Shown: piece after piece, positions 1-11,943 of the stretch
Layout of the letters: each line of letters begins with the position of its first letter
How positions within the stretch are numbered: position 1 is the stretch's first letter
DNA from: Rhyzopertha dominica
Lineage: Eukaryota > Arthropoda > Insecta > Coleoptera > Bostrichidae
Assembly (NCBI GenBank): GCA_025024175.1
Contig: QCXZ01000003.1
Span: forward strand, 19,488,392-19,552,391
DNA length: 64,000 bases
Direction of reading: 5' to 3'
Made by a program: the position numbers and the translations under genes
The notes under the pieces: generated by a model
What the model was told of the DNA's origin: nothing
The model's input: only the letters and a program-made list of their open reading frames with translations
The model's database searches: none

Positions 1-79
1 ATATTATTAATAATAAATATGTGTTTTTTACAATTAAATTAACATATCGTTACATAAAAAATAGACATTACGAAAGGTG

Positions 80-1114
80 TTACAAATGTCCGCCATTTTG
101 TTGAATGTACATCCTTATTCTTGTTTTGAAAGAATCTTCAACATTGGCTAGTATTTCCGGTGTGACTGTTCTGAATGCCGCAATGACCCTTTCTTGCATA
201 TTCTGCACTGTAGTTGGTGGATCTGCATAAACTTTGTTTTTAACATATCCCCACAAAAAGAAATCGCACGGTGTGAGATCAGGGGATTTAGCGGGGCAAT
301 TAACTTCCCCTCCTCTTCCAAACCATAGGTGTGGAAACACTGCATCAAAATGATTGCGAACATCTATTGTTCCACGCGCAGGTGCACCGTCTTGCAGTAA
401 CCACATACGCTGTATTACCGCCAAAGGAACATCGTCCAGCAACCCAATAAGCTCGTTCTGTAAAAACTCAACGTATGTTCTTCCCGTTAGAGGCCTATCA
501 AAGAAAAATGGTCCGATCACATGATTTCCGAGAAGGCCTCCCCAAACGTTACTGGGAGTAAATATTTGAGTATGACTAGGATTTAGTGTGTCATAATAAT
601 GAAAATTGTGAGTGTTAACAAATCCGTTTTTGTGGAAAGTCGACTNATCACAGAACATCACATATTTAAAAAAGTCTTCATCTTCGTTTAATTGGTTTAG
701 AGCCCACTGACAAAATTCCATTCTCACAGCATGATCCCTTTGACGAAGTTCTTGATGTAGCTGGGTATGATAAGGATGGTAATTGTATTTCTTTAATATC
801 ACATGCACTGACGCTTTACTAATTTCAGTTAAGCGACTTTATTCTCTTGTGCTTGTAAGTGGATTTTCTTGCACAGAAACCAAAACCAGAAATTAATTTT
901 CTTCGTTAATTACGGGTTTTACGTAACTCTTTAAATTATAATCCACTTTTTCGGTAGTAATAAATCTTTCCAGAACTCTAGCGAAAGACGCAGCTTGGGG
1001 ATGGTTCCTATCTGGATAACGCTCAGCGTAAACCCTCGATGCTAACAGAGGATTTCTCTGGCATTCTCCAAGAATAAAAACCATATCTATCAGCTCTTCT
1101 CTACTTAACGACAT
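80..1114 (-). pseudogene. mariner-like (DD41D) transposase, two in-frame stops
   Basis: One 345-codon frame encodes a Tc1/mariner-superfamily transposase, which would cut and paste its own element in the nucleus. The N-terminal part (893-1114) resembles the helix-turn-helix domain common in insect mariner-like proteins (DUF4817 type). The catalytic part follows in the same frame. The three catalytic Asp are visible in MFCDxSTF, LLQDGAPAR and SPDLTPCDFFLWG. Exactly 41 residues separate the second and third Asp, so this is DD41D rather than the DD34D of Mos1. The residue after the first Asp is unreadable because of an N at 646. Stops at 893-895 and 839-841 interrupt the frame, so this copy is probably dead. 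The stop at 80 is close to the window edge and I could not find convincing terminal inverted repeats. Confidence 0.85.
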
Positions 1115-1990
1115 TATTATTTGTTAGTAATTAACCACCAAACACACTTAGAAACACACACAACAAACAGAAATGACATTTACTATAAAACAAAAATTGT
1201 TTAATACTTTCCATGACTAACTTGTTAATTTGTGTAAACATATCTTTATGCAAAAAATAATTTTAAAAATCGATTAGTAACACTAAAATTTCAAGAGTAC
1301 TGCTGTTGATTTTATGTTGACAAAAACAAAAAATAAAAATTAAACAATTGACGGTCTATTTGCCTGATGCCTCAAAAAAGGTGTTAAAGCAAACAAACCT
1401 AAATATGTCTTAAACCGTTTGAAATACAAAGAAAATATGTTACACCAAATTGTAAAAGGTGACAAAAAGCAAAACTAAAACAAAAAAATTATTAACGTTT
1501 TTGTTTTAAAGATGTACAGCATCAAAAGCCTTCTTAGACTTTAACATTGTGTAATTCAACCAATAATTTAGAAAATAGCAAATATTTACAAAACCGTAAG
1601 AGATAGACTCTAATATACCTTAATAAAATTGAAAGAGATTTAAATTATGGTTCTGATAATGAAAATAAAAATATACCGTTCTATTTAAAAAATCAAGTTA
1701 TCCATGATCAAATATTTCAAAATTCTAATTTTCTTTTTAGGTAACCATTTCAGTTCAACTAAATTAATTAATATCGCAAATAAAGTCCATTTTATGCCCT
1801 ATTTAACGAAAAAAACTGCAGTCTTCTAATGTTTTTAGTTTCAGAGATTTCCAGCTTTTTCGGGCGCACTGCAAATGTCAAATTTAACAAAAAAATTAAG
1901 ATATCTCCAAAACCGCACAAGACAGACCACATGTATGGTTAATAAACTTACCTTCATTCTTGACAAAGAATTCGAAAATGCAAAAATATA

Positions 1991-2176
1991 CAGGGTGGTC
2001 CGTTTAAAAAAATAAAGTTGGTGGCTGTCCAGGAAATTTGGGACACCCTGTGAAATTGTAAAATTAATTTTAAAATGTAAGGGAGATAATTTGATTATGG
2101 TTTTGTTTAAAAGGTTTTTGAGTATCTTCAAATCCAACAGAGCTATAAAGGAATTACGCTAGCTCTGCACACCCTG
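1991..2176. mobile_element. small TA-flanked MITE candidate
   Basis: The segment starts CAGGGTGG and ends ACACCCTG, so the outer eight bases are nearly complementary. It is flanked by TA on both sides (1989-1990 and 2177-2178), as expected for a Tc1/mariner-type insertion. Another CACCCTG at 2044-2050 could be an alternative end. The terminal repeat is short and the call is tentative. Confidence 0.35.
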
Positions 2177-2859
2177 TATTCAATACTAAGATTTAAAATT
2201 AATGCAACTTCTCCATTAACAAAAAAAAGGATTTTACATTTTACAGAAATAAGCAGGTAATTCCACTCTCTTCACTAACTCTGCACAATTGGGTATTTCA
2301 GTGAAGTAAAAATTACGGAATTCAGTATATGTAGTTTCGTTACTAATTGTAACATATGCAAATAATTCCCTACGTTACTAGCATAAAAAATATATTTTGT
2401 AACCTACCTGGTTATACAGAGCGTACGGCGGCTTGTGTAGTTGTCCGCAGAACGGGATGGGCTCGTCATTAGAATAGATAAAAATTGGGCGCCAATTGAT
2501 TGTAAAACAAGAATTGTATGCACACACTGACCAATCAATAAATCAAAAGAACTGTGTGCTAAAGTTATGTATTGAAAGTAAATTTGACAGATGTATATTT
2601 AATGTTGTACAAAACGGAGTTAGAGCCCATACATATGGTTTCCTCACATTCAGGATTTTTAATATAGATAATCAATGTGAAAATGGCTATAACTTAATAT
2701 TTTAAACAATAAAAAAAATTATGACAATAGCTGTCGCTTAGCTACAAGTTGTACTGCATGCAGATTCCTCCATGTGGTAGCTCTGCGCCTTATTGTGCAC
2801 CTGACTTGGCAACTTCCAAGAAAAGGACTTCCAATAATGCTGAATTTCGAGTTTGGCCC

Positions 2860-2975
2860 AATTTCGTGCCCGACTTGAGCTCAGTCCTGACTTTGATTTG
2901 AGCCCTCTCCTGACTTTGAGTTTAATTTGAGTTGACCTTGAGCCCTATCCTGACTTTGACTTGAGGCCTGTGTCG
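2860..2975. repeat. degenerate minisatellite with TCCTGACTTTGA core
   Basis: The core TCCTGACTTTGA occurs three times, each with GAGC upstream and TTGAG or a variant downstream. Spacing is irregular, about 25 to 50 bases. This looks like a short decayed tandem repeat with no coding content. Confidence 0.5.
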
Positions 2976-4659
2976 AGTACATACAGCCAAACGTTAGAAA
3001 TGCGAAATTTTAAGTGAGAGTAAAAAAAAAAGATATATACCTGTGCTGGTGTGCAGCCTCGTAAGTGCTCTGGCTATGTCACATCAAAAATTCAGAGATT
3101 GCAAATTTGCCAATATGCCTTGACGTTTTCGACTCAATTTATAACAATTTAGCAAGTTGCTCAAAGATACGTGTGAAAAGCACGTTGCCACTTGTGTGAA
3201 TGCCTTACTAGTCCCGAATAAAAATTGTCACAAAAAAGTTATAAGAAATATGTTGAGAGTTCTGCGAACAGATGTCGTGTGCTGGTACTTTAAATAATAT
3301 TACTAGTGTCAGTAAAAGCGCACGCTACAATTTAAGTACGTGAATATTCAAGTCAAAGTTGAACTATTTTAAAACGCCTTCCAAAAGATGTGATGACTGA
3401 ACTGAAAAAGGAAATACACAACTTGGCAACTTTGCATTCTTTTGTTGTTGTCAAATCACGGTCGGATGTCGGACGTCAGACAAGCTGATTGTAAACACAC
3501 GTAGTTTTGTAAACGTTATCGTCTTGTGCCCCTGTTGTACTCGTTGTGTTTGTGTTTGATGATGCTTAATTAACACAAGAACGATAAACAAAAGAAAACT
3601 TCCACAACACATAAAAAACATGTTTACAGATGATTCAGCTCAGCTGTCACTGTACTGTCAGTGGTCAGCTGTGCGTGATGCTGCTACTTTGATTATTATT
3701 TATCCCTTTTTTAACACGGTACAAACAGATTGTTCACTTATGACGTCACAACTGAATTCTTTAATTTTTATTAATTAATATCTCAAGTTATATGTAATGT
3801 TGGAAGAAATAAAAAAAAAGTCAATCCTATTTCAATTGGATCGTTTGGAATGTGTAATAAAAAAAAACACTGTAATACCCAATTATACTCGGATTGATAG
3901 CATCTAGCAAATTATCTTTTTTTCTGTCCATGTAATATGATGTTTTGTCGATTAAGTGAATTTAAGATAGTTAAAAAAAATCAAATATTTGTATAGGCAG
4001 TAGAAAATACAAAACAAAATCATAATAAAAAATTCAATATACAGATTTGATTCAGTGCTCAAATATGGAAACATACGCGGAAACTATAGATTTACAGATT
4101 CCTGTAATACATTCTAAGTGCTCATCGTTACCATGGTCGTTATGCCAGTGGTGGTGTGGAAGGTTAAAATTTTCTACTTTCCAAAAATTGTAATTTAGCT
4201 ATTGCTTTTTAGATATTGACATTCAATACTCAACGGGACTGTATTGATACACTTAGGTATCGGAACATTCTGATATCGGTACAAAATATCGAGTAATTAG
4301 AGTAAATATAGATACTCAACAGTATTAAAGGTACAATTCAGTAANACAAAAAAAATGTTAAGAAAAAAATATGAATGTCCTTTACTGAGTGTTTTTCNTA
4401 TCCTTAAGNACTTTAACAATATCAATTTTACTACTTTTAATAATGTGTCGGACTAAACTTAGCAGTTTTCTATGTGATCATTGATGTTATATTCTTCTAC
4501 TTCTTAAAATGTAGCCAATAAAATAATTTTCACACACAGAAAATGATAATAATTGATTGTTGTTATGAAAATACATAGCATTGCGATACTTTATTAGGTA
4601 CAAATCAAANCATAGAAATAAAACAATATGTTATTGTTATTGTGTTTTTTTATTTGCAN

Positions 4660-5226
4660 AAACTTNGACAGAGGAACGACAAGAGCAGTTGAGACAGGAA
4701 GGCCGTTCAGAAGTTGAACAGCGCATTGCACAGTTAGAACAGACACATAAAAAGCAGTTGGAAGAATTAAATCAACAGGTTGCAAGTACAACTGAAGAAA
4801 ATGATAGTTTTAAGAAGGAAATTGATAATCTTAAACAAAGCAATAGTGAAAATGCTGAACGTTTTAAAACTTTGTTTAAGAATGCTAAACAGAAAATCTT
4901 AACACTTACTGAACAAAATCACAGTTTAAAGGAAGAGTTGATCAGTCAAGAGAGCTCTGTTAGGGCAGAAGGTGGAAGTACAAGCAGCCAAGCTAACGAT
5001 TTAACTACAGAAATAGAAAGGCTGGAAAAAGAAAAGACTGATATATTAGCAGAAAAGCAACAAGAGAAAGACAGACTTAATGCAGAAATAGAATCACTAA
5101 CACAAAAAGTAAATCAGCTTCAAAGGCAGTTGGGTCTTCAGCAAGGTTCTAAACCCAGCACAAGTTCAGCTTCCTCAGATAAGTCAGCGACGGAACCACC
5201 AACGGCAAACATCAAACCAATGGCAG
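4660..5226 (+). CDS. Tpr: nucleoprotein TPR / Megator, exon (coiled-coil end)
   Basis: First of ten consecutive coding exons of TPR (Drosophila Megator), the long coiled-coil protein that forms the nuclear-basket filaments of the nuclear pore and acts in mRNA export and mitotic checkpoint control. This exon encodes about 188 residues rich in Glu, Lys, Gln and Leu heptads, including a conserved-looking FKTLFKNAKQKI stretch, then a Ser/Thr/Pro turn ending in NIKPMAG. The acceptor is TTTGCAN/AA; the N at 4659 stands where G is expected. The donor is GCAG/GTCAGT. The exon enters in phase 1, so the N-terminal two thirds of the protein lie left of the window. Identification rests mainly on the C-terminal motifs in the later exons. 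An N at 4666 leaves one residue undefined. Confidence 0.88.
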
Positions 5227-6234
5227 GTCAGTATTTAGCACAGATTACTTCTCTACTTCTCTAGATTGGTAACTCTCTTATCTTGACATTTGATGCTTAT
5301 GGTTACATAGATGTGGTAGATGGTGTATTGATTGGCAGAACCTAATTTTGTTGCAATATTTTAATAATAATAATAAAACGGTGAAGCTAATTCTCTTTAT
5401 AAGTTAATCTTTAATGTTAATTCAACAATCTTATAGGTTTTTACTGACATGCTTCAACTAACCATATTTTTAGAGGTTTTGTTTCACTTACCAAGATCTT
5501 GATCTGGTTTTTATTGTTGAGAAAGCCTTGCCAATTAAGATATAAAAGTTTGTTTTTAATAATTTTTATAACTCGCTTTAGTGTGTGTTTGTTCGTTACA
5601 AATTTTGCAATTAATTTTAAACTAATTTCCTGATGAGCTAGAGACTTGAAACATTAAATATTGCTTAAAAATAAATGACAATGCAATATTAACTTACTTT
5701 CTTGTCAATCTGATACCTATATTTTAATAGCCCTGATAATTAAAACAACTCATTTATATACCAATCAAAAATTTTAGGTTGTGGTCAATTATGGCATGTT
5801 GATATCATCTGTTTTCTTCTGATCGCTGAAGTTGCAACCTCAGGCACAATCAGTGCTTGAATGGATGACCGCTTGAAGCATTGCCTGCTGTTGACATCAC
5901 TTTTTTATTCAAAACAGAGCTTTGTTATTGACAAGCAGGTGTAACAGTTGTTTATTTCCAATATGATCATTTGAAAAGAAACTTTAATAAAGCTCAAATT
6001 TTCCACATTGTCTGTAGTCTAATTGATATATTGAAATTCATTTGCAAAATTTCACATATAGAACTAAAATGCAGAAAATGTCATCATGCAAATTGTATTT
6101 ATTTAAATAAACATCATAGTGGGCCATGATATATTTTTTTAAAAACAGTACAAAGATATCTAACATGTCAATTATATTTCTAGTATTTTTTTGTGAAATA
6201 GTTGTTTTTCCTGTATTTTCTGTTTCTACTTATA

Positions 6235-6300
6235 CAGGGTTTCTATAAATTATTCATACATCCAGGCTCCAGACGTTTCAAGATTCAGGAAATTGAATAC
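6235..6300 (+). mobile_element. solo terminus of a mariner-type MITE
   Basis: After TATA the sequence reads CAGGGTTTCTATAAAT followed by ATTCAT, which matches the terminal repeat of the complete MITE at 47889-48239. No matching opposite end is visible downstream, so this is a truncated copy. The boundary at 6300 is approximate. Confidence 0.5.
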
Positions 6301-6777
6301 AACTATTGCTTTGACAGATACTTGTTATCTGTCGAAGGCTGAATTATTTGATTTATTTTAATATGAGAAAACGTGTGGGCGTGTGTATTTGCAACACATG
6401 CTGTAATGTTTGGTAGGAAAGCTCAGATTTTGGAGCCACTATGTATCGTAATTGAGAGGTTATGCCTACAGTAAGCCTGTTAATATTGTACTGTGAAACT
6501 TTTATGGACTAATGAAGGACGATTTTAGCCTGCTGCAATGGTAAAATTCAGTTAAGATTTATACTAGATAAATGGCAGTGACGTTAGCTGTACTACCGAA
6601 TATAGGGCATGTCCAAGATATGTCGCAAACGCCTAAATGTAGGCAACCCTGACGTTTGGTGTACAAACAAACTCTGCTGCATCAATGGTTTCTTATGGGA
6701 AACAGAATTAGTCGTTAGGTATTTTTGATATAATGCGGCTGTAAAAGCGATATCAACAATGAAATTATGTTATAGGA

Positions 6778-7315
6778 CAGGGGTCTCCAAACTACGGCCC
6801 GCGGGTCCGCCAGTGTCATCAATCTGGCCCGTGATAGATAATGGCTTATTGCTGTTTTTGGTACTGTGATAAGCTAGATAAAAAAAACACAGAAAGATAA
6901 TAACTCTGTTTTATTTACTTGCTAAGTAAAGCCAAACATTAAACTTAAAGAAAATTATTAACAAATTATTAAAAAGAATCCCTCTGACATTGTAAAACTT
7001 GTAAAAAGTACTAATGAGATTTATGTAATCGTGATTTTCCACTGAAAATCTTAATTACTGCCATCTCGAAGTGAGTGGAATACACCAAAACTTTCTACAA
7101 CCAACGAGGTTATTGGCGATAGACCTTTTATTCGCTTTTGACCGCGAGATGTCAATGCACAACTAGCGAATTTAGTAAACAAATGCTCGCTCAGTGCACG
7201 TACTACTAGTCTAGAAATTACATATATATGGCGTGAAATTTAAAATGGTTTCTGGCCCTCGGAACTTACAGGAGTAACCAATGTGGCCCTAAGGCTAAAA
7301 AGTTTGGAGACCCCG
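6778..7315. mobile_element. non-autonomous hAT-type element
   Basis: The left end is CAGGGGTCTCCAAACT and the right end is AGTTTGGAGACCCCG, an inverted pair of about 15 bases with one indel. Eight-base flanks are TTATAGGA (6770-6777) and TTTAAGGA (7316-7323), equal at six of eight positions and consistent with an aged hAT target duplication. Subterminal ACGGCCCGCGGG and TGGCCC blocks are typical of this end family. There is no transposase frame in the 538 bases. Confidence 0.8.
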
Positions 7316-7461
7316 TTTAAGGATACTGCAAAATATGTTTAATTAATCTAGATAACAGAAGCGGTCTTTTTATCCAGTAGGATGGTGTAACTACAAAAAA
7401 AAAGAAAAAAAGTGTACCTACCAGTCCAGTATTTGGCAGTATTATAATCGTCAGTTTTGTA

Positions 7462-8564
7462 ATGCTAAAAATTCACACAAATAAATATAATAATAAAATA
7501 TATAATAAAAGAGGTGCTGCAAAAAAACTGATACTGGAGGGAACGAGAGAGGATCTATTAACGACAGAAAATGCTATGAAAAAGGGTAACGAACAGAAAC
7601 CCTATAGGAAAGAAAAAGGAGATCTACCACGGGGTACAATGTCCCGGGATAATCGACAAAATGGGAAAGAAACTGGGGAAAGTAATGTAAAGCTAAGTGA
7701 TTCAATGGGTGGAAGCAAAGATCGGCCAATGAATAATGCATCAGGTGAGGATAAGAGAGGGAAATGTGAAGACCATGGCTGTATGAAGACTAGCAAAGCA
7801 AAAAAATGGCCAAAAAACGGGGAGATAATACGTGTGGGTACTTGCAATGTACATTAGAATTAGTGAATCAACCACGACAAAGTAACATAGATGAGGAGTG
7901 GCAACTTTTGAAGGGAGCATTTAAGAAAGCAGCTGAACAGGTGGATACAAATAAAATAAACAAGGATAAGCATTGGTTCGACGAGGAATGCAGAAAAGCA
8001 ACAGAGAATAAAAATAAAAAAAGATTAGTTTGGCTCAAGGACAAAACACAGGAATCCAGGGAGGGCTATGTAAATGCAAGAAACATAGCACATACTATCT
8101 GTAGACAAAGGAAAAGAGAACTAGAAGAGAAAAAAATTGAAGGAATTAAAGATACATATACTCGGAAAAATGTGAGGGAGTTTTACAGAAATATAATGAA
8201 AGAGAAGGCAGGATTTATAAAGAATGCAGTGGAATTAAAAAATGAAGCGGATGAACTACGTTTGGAAGAAGAAGAGGTTATGGAGGTGTGGAGAAGGTAT
8301 TATAGGGACCTTTTTTCTGGGGACATAAACGACAAAATATATTTACACAGCCATGAAACAAAGGAAAAGGATGTTCCAGATTTTGAAGAGTTTACAAAAA
8401 TTGTAAGCATGATGAAAAATAATAAAAGTCCAGGCTCAGACTCAATTCCATTAGAGTACCTTAAGTGTGCAGAAGATGTGGTGCAATTATATAGACCTGT
8501 GCAGAACCCTGTCAAAAAGCAAAAGCCAATATGGCCGCTGGGATTGGGGATGTCAAAGTTGTAG
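7462..8564 (+). pseudogene. non-LTR retrotransposon fragment (endonuclease start joined to RT start)
   Basis: Two overlapping frames (7462-7857 and 7806-8564) carry pieces of a LINE polyprotein. The first is Lys/Glu-rich and ends IIRVGTCNV, which resembles the opening strand of an APE-type endonuclease. The second has a Lys/Arg-rich linker with KHWFDEEC, then FTKIVSMMKNNKSPGSDSIP, the conserved start of the reverse transcriptase fingers. Nearly all the endonuclease domain is missing between them, and the RT stops before its catalytic motif, so this is an internally deleted and 3'-truncated copy. It lies in a TPR intron in sense orientation. The clade (RTE- or Jockey-like) cannot be settled. 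Confidence 0.7.
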
Positions 8565-9481
8565 TGGTTGATGATATTCCGTTTATAAACGTCATATTGT
8601 ACTGAAATTATTATAATATATAATCATGCGTCATTTTTATTATATTGCAAAATTCTAACAGTAAAATACTTGTAGTACTGACAATATCAACGCTGTTTAA
8701 CATTGGCTCCCAACCACCATTTTTAAATCACATCTTCCAGACTCATCTATTTAAAATTTATCATTGCCAACTATGATTTTTATTTAAAAAAGTACAACTT
8801 TGTATCATAACTAAAACAGTTGAAAATAAAAAAATATTTGAGATTACCATTGTATACCTAGAGAAAAAAGTGATATAAGAATGTTTTAATAATTTTTTCT
8901 TATTTTTATAAATATTCAGGTATATACAGAAATAAAAAAATTGGCACCATTCCCTTTTTTCCATATTGCATACACATACATTAGCAGGAAGTTGGTGGGC
9001 TATGCCTTTATTGTAAGAATCTATCCATTAGACCAACCCATTCTTGTGTAGATTTAAATAAAAAATTTGCAAGCATATACTGTCCTCATCTGGTTACAAG
9101 ATTGTCTGTTCAGATAGGAAATTTAGTGATCCGTGAAATATGTATTTATTAAAGCCTATCTACCAGAGTAGCTTTGAAAAATGTTAGAATTACAGTGTGA
9201 AGGCCTTGATATTAAGGTTTTTCTTGAATGTCCTTATAAGAGTTCATAAGGAGCAAAAGTTTCATGGAATATCTAATTCTTGTTTATAATTATGCTCACC
9301 ATAGGGTTAATATCTATTAAAATTAGTGGTGGTATGTTAGTTATCACGTTTTTAAAAAAATACTGCAATACTATTTAGTATTTTAATATTTTTATTATTT
9401 ATTGTCCATATATATTTTTTTCTTTTAATAAAACCTTTTATCATTGGTGTAACTGGAATACATAAGGTGTTACATCTTTAG

Positions 9482-9648
9482 GTCATTCTACAAATACTCA
9501 AGCGCAAGCAGTCACCGTTCAACCTTGGAGAAGTGGAAGTGAGCCACCATTAGCAAGTATAAGGCCAATGTCCATGCAAGTAAGAACTGTAGCTGTACTT
9601 CCCACAAGTCAAACTCCAAGTGCTGTGATGGTTCCACCTCAACAACAG
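9482..9648 (+). CDS. Tpr: TPR / Megator exon
   Basis: A 167-base exon with acceptor TTTAG/GT and donor CAACAACAG/GTACTT. It enters in phase 1, completing the Gly codon split from the exon ending at 5226, and leaves in phase 0. It encodes 55 further residues of low-complexity Ser/Thr/Pro/Gln sequence. PPLASIRPMS echoes the NIKPMAG of the preceding exon; in TPR this linker joins the coiled coil to the acidic tail. Confidence 0.85.
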
Positions 9649-9811
9649 GTACTTTCTCATTTATAAACTTCTTAAATATTTGAGGGTTATGGAAGCATTT
9701 AGACTCCCCATATACGTCAGCATTTGTTGCATGGTTTAAAGAATGCTATAAAATCTGTGTAAAATGAACAGTAATTGTTTTTTCTTTTAACTGTATATTT
9801 CTTTTTAACAG

Positions 9812-9988
9812 GTGCATACAACAGGCTCAAATACAATTGAGGCTCTTTCTAGCAGTCCAACTAGTAGTCATACTGAGTATGTTCCAGCAACTAGCTCAGC
9901 AAGTCTCGCTATGTTAGGTCCAAGGCAAATAGCAGTACCTCCTACGCAGTCCAATCAGGATACCGAGGATGATGACGCTAACATGCAG
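9812..9988 (+). CDS. Tpr: TPR / Megator exon
   Basis: A 177-base phase 0/0 exon (59 codons) between TTTTTAACAG and the donor CATGCAG/GTATGT. It encodes Ser/Thr-rich sequence ending in TEDDDANMQ. The open frame runs on to 10192, but that extension is intronic: the donor is strong and the next exon at 14054 joins in frame. Confidence 0.85.
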
Positions 9989-10192
9989 GTATGTTGTATT
10001 TTGATGCTGAAGATTTGGGTTTTAAGTTTATATCCACTTGTGCATAAAATGTTTTTTACTTTTGAGAATTTAAATGTGACAGCTTTGACTACTGTACATC
10101 TACATCTAAGTGTTTGTAGGTCTGATTCTGCATCATGCATTAATTCTGTATTTGTTCTACAAAGTTTTGGTCTCCATTTTGATCCCTTTTAA

Positions 10193-10592
10193 CACTGTGA
10201 TCCTGGAGAGAGAGAAAAGATCTATCCAAGACGGAACGAAAACCACCTTATTATACAAACACAGCACCCTCGATAATTATTGCACGGATATCTTTGAAAA
10301 TAGTGTTATTTGAAAGCTGACGATCGACATTTTCATTTTAACTATTTTATATGCTCACTGAAAGTGGTATAATTAGCAATTATCTTACTAAGAAAGATTA
10401 AGTAGGTATATTTGTTTGAAAAATATCTTAAGGTCTAGATGAATTTTTTATACTTCAGATAAACTTTCATTTGTCCCGAACTATGCAGTAGCTTTTGCGT
10501 GGTCCATAGTTTGTGAAAATAGGTGGTTCACTTTCTATCGTTTTCAGTTAGATCTTTTCTCTCTCTCTCTCTCTCTCTCTAGGATCCCAGCC
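10193..10592. mobile_element. 400-bp MITE with GA/CT-repeat inverted ends, possible piggyBac type
   Basis: The ends form an inverted pair. The left reads CACTGTGATCCTGGAGAG..AAAAGATCT and the right reads AGATCTTTTCTCT..AGGATCCCAGCC, with a longer CT run (10559-10580) on the right. Flanks are TTAA (10189-10192) and TTAG (10593-10596), suggesting a worn TTAA target site. No coding potential. The piggyBac link rests only on the TTAA flank. Confidence 0.6.
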
Positions 10593-10879
10593 TTAGGTGG
10601 TTTTTATTATTTACATTTCATTGAGATTTTCATCATTCACATCAACATATTATAAAACAATAAACTCAATAACTTCTTAATGGATTTTCATGAGTTTTTC
10701 ACGAATAGATGGAGTGATTCATGAGGAAGGTCTAAGGTCTAGGCATATAATTTATCAAGGTTTTATGTAAATTGGTTAAAATATAACGAACTGTTGGAAG
10801 TGTCTATAATAAATAGACTTTTGGAGCGAATGGAGGTGACAGCTGGAAGATATTTGTTGTGGGCATAATATGCTCTATA

Positions 10880-10910
10880 CTACCCTTGCTAAGTCAGGGT
10901 GGGTCGCTAG
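10880..10910 (+). mobile_element. Helitron-type 3' terminus
   Basis: The stem ACCCT..AGGGT is followed by GGGTCGCTAG and then T. A short hairpin upstream of CTAG with T following is the known Helitron 3' signature, and this end resembles one common in arthropod genomes. The body probably extends upstream to about 10600, but I could not locate the 5' TC end. Confidence 0.55.
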
Positions 10911-11943
10911 TATTTCTATATCATAATCACAAAACTTCTGCGACAGAAAGGCATCAGTAATTAAAGTTTATTTATTCATATTTAAAAACAATTATGTTCT
11001 GTGTTAACTATTTTCAAAGACATTGAATCACCAATGTTTTCAATTATTTTCATTAAAATGCCAATATTTTAGAGTAACTATAAATTCCAGGTTTTTTTTC
11101 ATTACTTCTGTTAATATGCAATGTTTTAGCTTGTGTATGCGTTACCTTTCTTGGTCAGCTTCAGTGTGCATTAGGTATAACACAGCTCTAGGCTTTTCTT
11201 AATTAATTAATCTCTTTAGAACGAACTTTGTACTTGATTTATTTTTGTATTTAAAAGTTACTCTAAATTTTGGGGTTTTGTGTGCAGCAATGGGTATGTA
11301 GGCATAATTTGTACTGTAATAAGCTAAACTAACACTTAAAAAATTGTGAACAGCCCTATTAACAGAATATGACGGCGACAAGTTTTTCTTGTTTTTCATT
11401 AAGAAAGAGTAAAAATTACGCATATGTTGTAATGACACAAATCGAAGAAGACCATGGTCGGCATCCAACTATAAAGCAATATCTATTATATAGGGTAAGG
11501 TAAAAAAATATTTACAAAAATTAACTTTATTTACAAAATATCATAATCGGCAAAAAACATTTTGGACACTCACTATGCTATTTTTAACGAGTTTAAAAAG
11601 ACCCAAAATTTGGCATAACTTAAAGCTGTACCTAAAAAATAATGAAAATACGAGCCTGGGGAGTTTTAGGTGGCAGATCCTGTATATATGTAGTTAGTTA
11701 TGGCATATTGTGAATGTGCTTCTCAGATTAGACCTTGATCAAGCACAGTGCCAAGAAATTTTATGCTGGTAAGGGCAGGTAAAGGTTTGATTAAGGAAAA
11801 TCCAATTTCTTGTCGTATTTTTGTTAATCAAAAGTTTATTTGCAATAAACCATTTATTTAATTGAGATGAACTTGTGATTTAGTTGTTTTAATATCCTGC
11901 ATAGATCGATGTGTACTATATATTATCATAAAATATGCATATA

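Larger units (their letters stand above)
1120..4659. other. non-coding stretch upstream of first visible TPR exon
   Basis: This is probably intron of the TPR gene, because the exon at 4660 begins in mid-codon and earlier exons must lie outside the window. I see no exon with a plausible frame here. It holds a small TA-flanked candidate MITE and a degenerate minisatellite, listed separately. Short open frames at 1841-2137 and 2496-2705 have no recognisable content. Confidence 0.5.
5227..9481 (+). other. TPR intron, 4.3 kb
   Basis: Joins exons with matching phase (GCAG/GTCAGT to TTTAG/GTCATT). It contains a solo mariner-type MITE end, a hAT-type non-autonomous element and a truncated non-LTR retrotransposon, all listed separately. 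I see nothing recognisable at 5300-6200 or 8600-9450. Confidence 0.8.

Noticed and set aside
1..1300. Terminal repeats of the mariner at the left edge
   Set aside because: AACATATC..TTA..AAAAAATA occurs at both ends, but as a direct rather than inverted match, so it is not a terminal inverted repeat.
9989..10192. Extension of the TPR exon past 9988
   Set aside because: A good donor at 9989 and an in-frame next exon at 14054; the extension is low-complexity intron.
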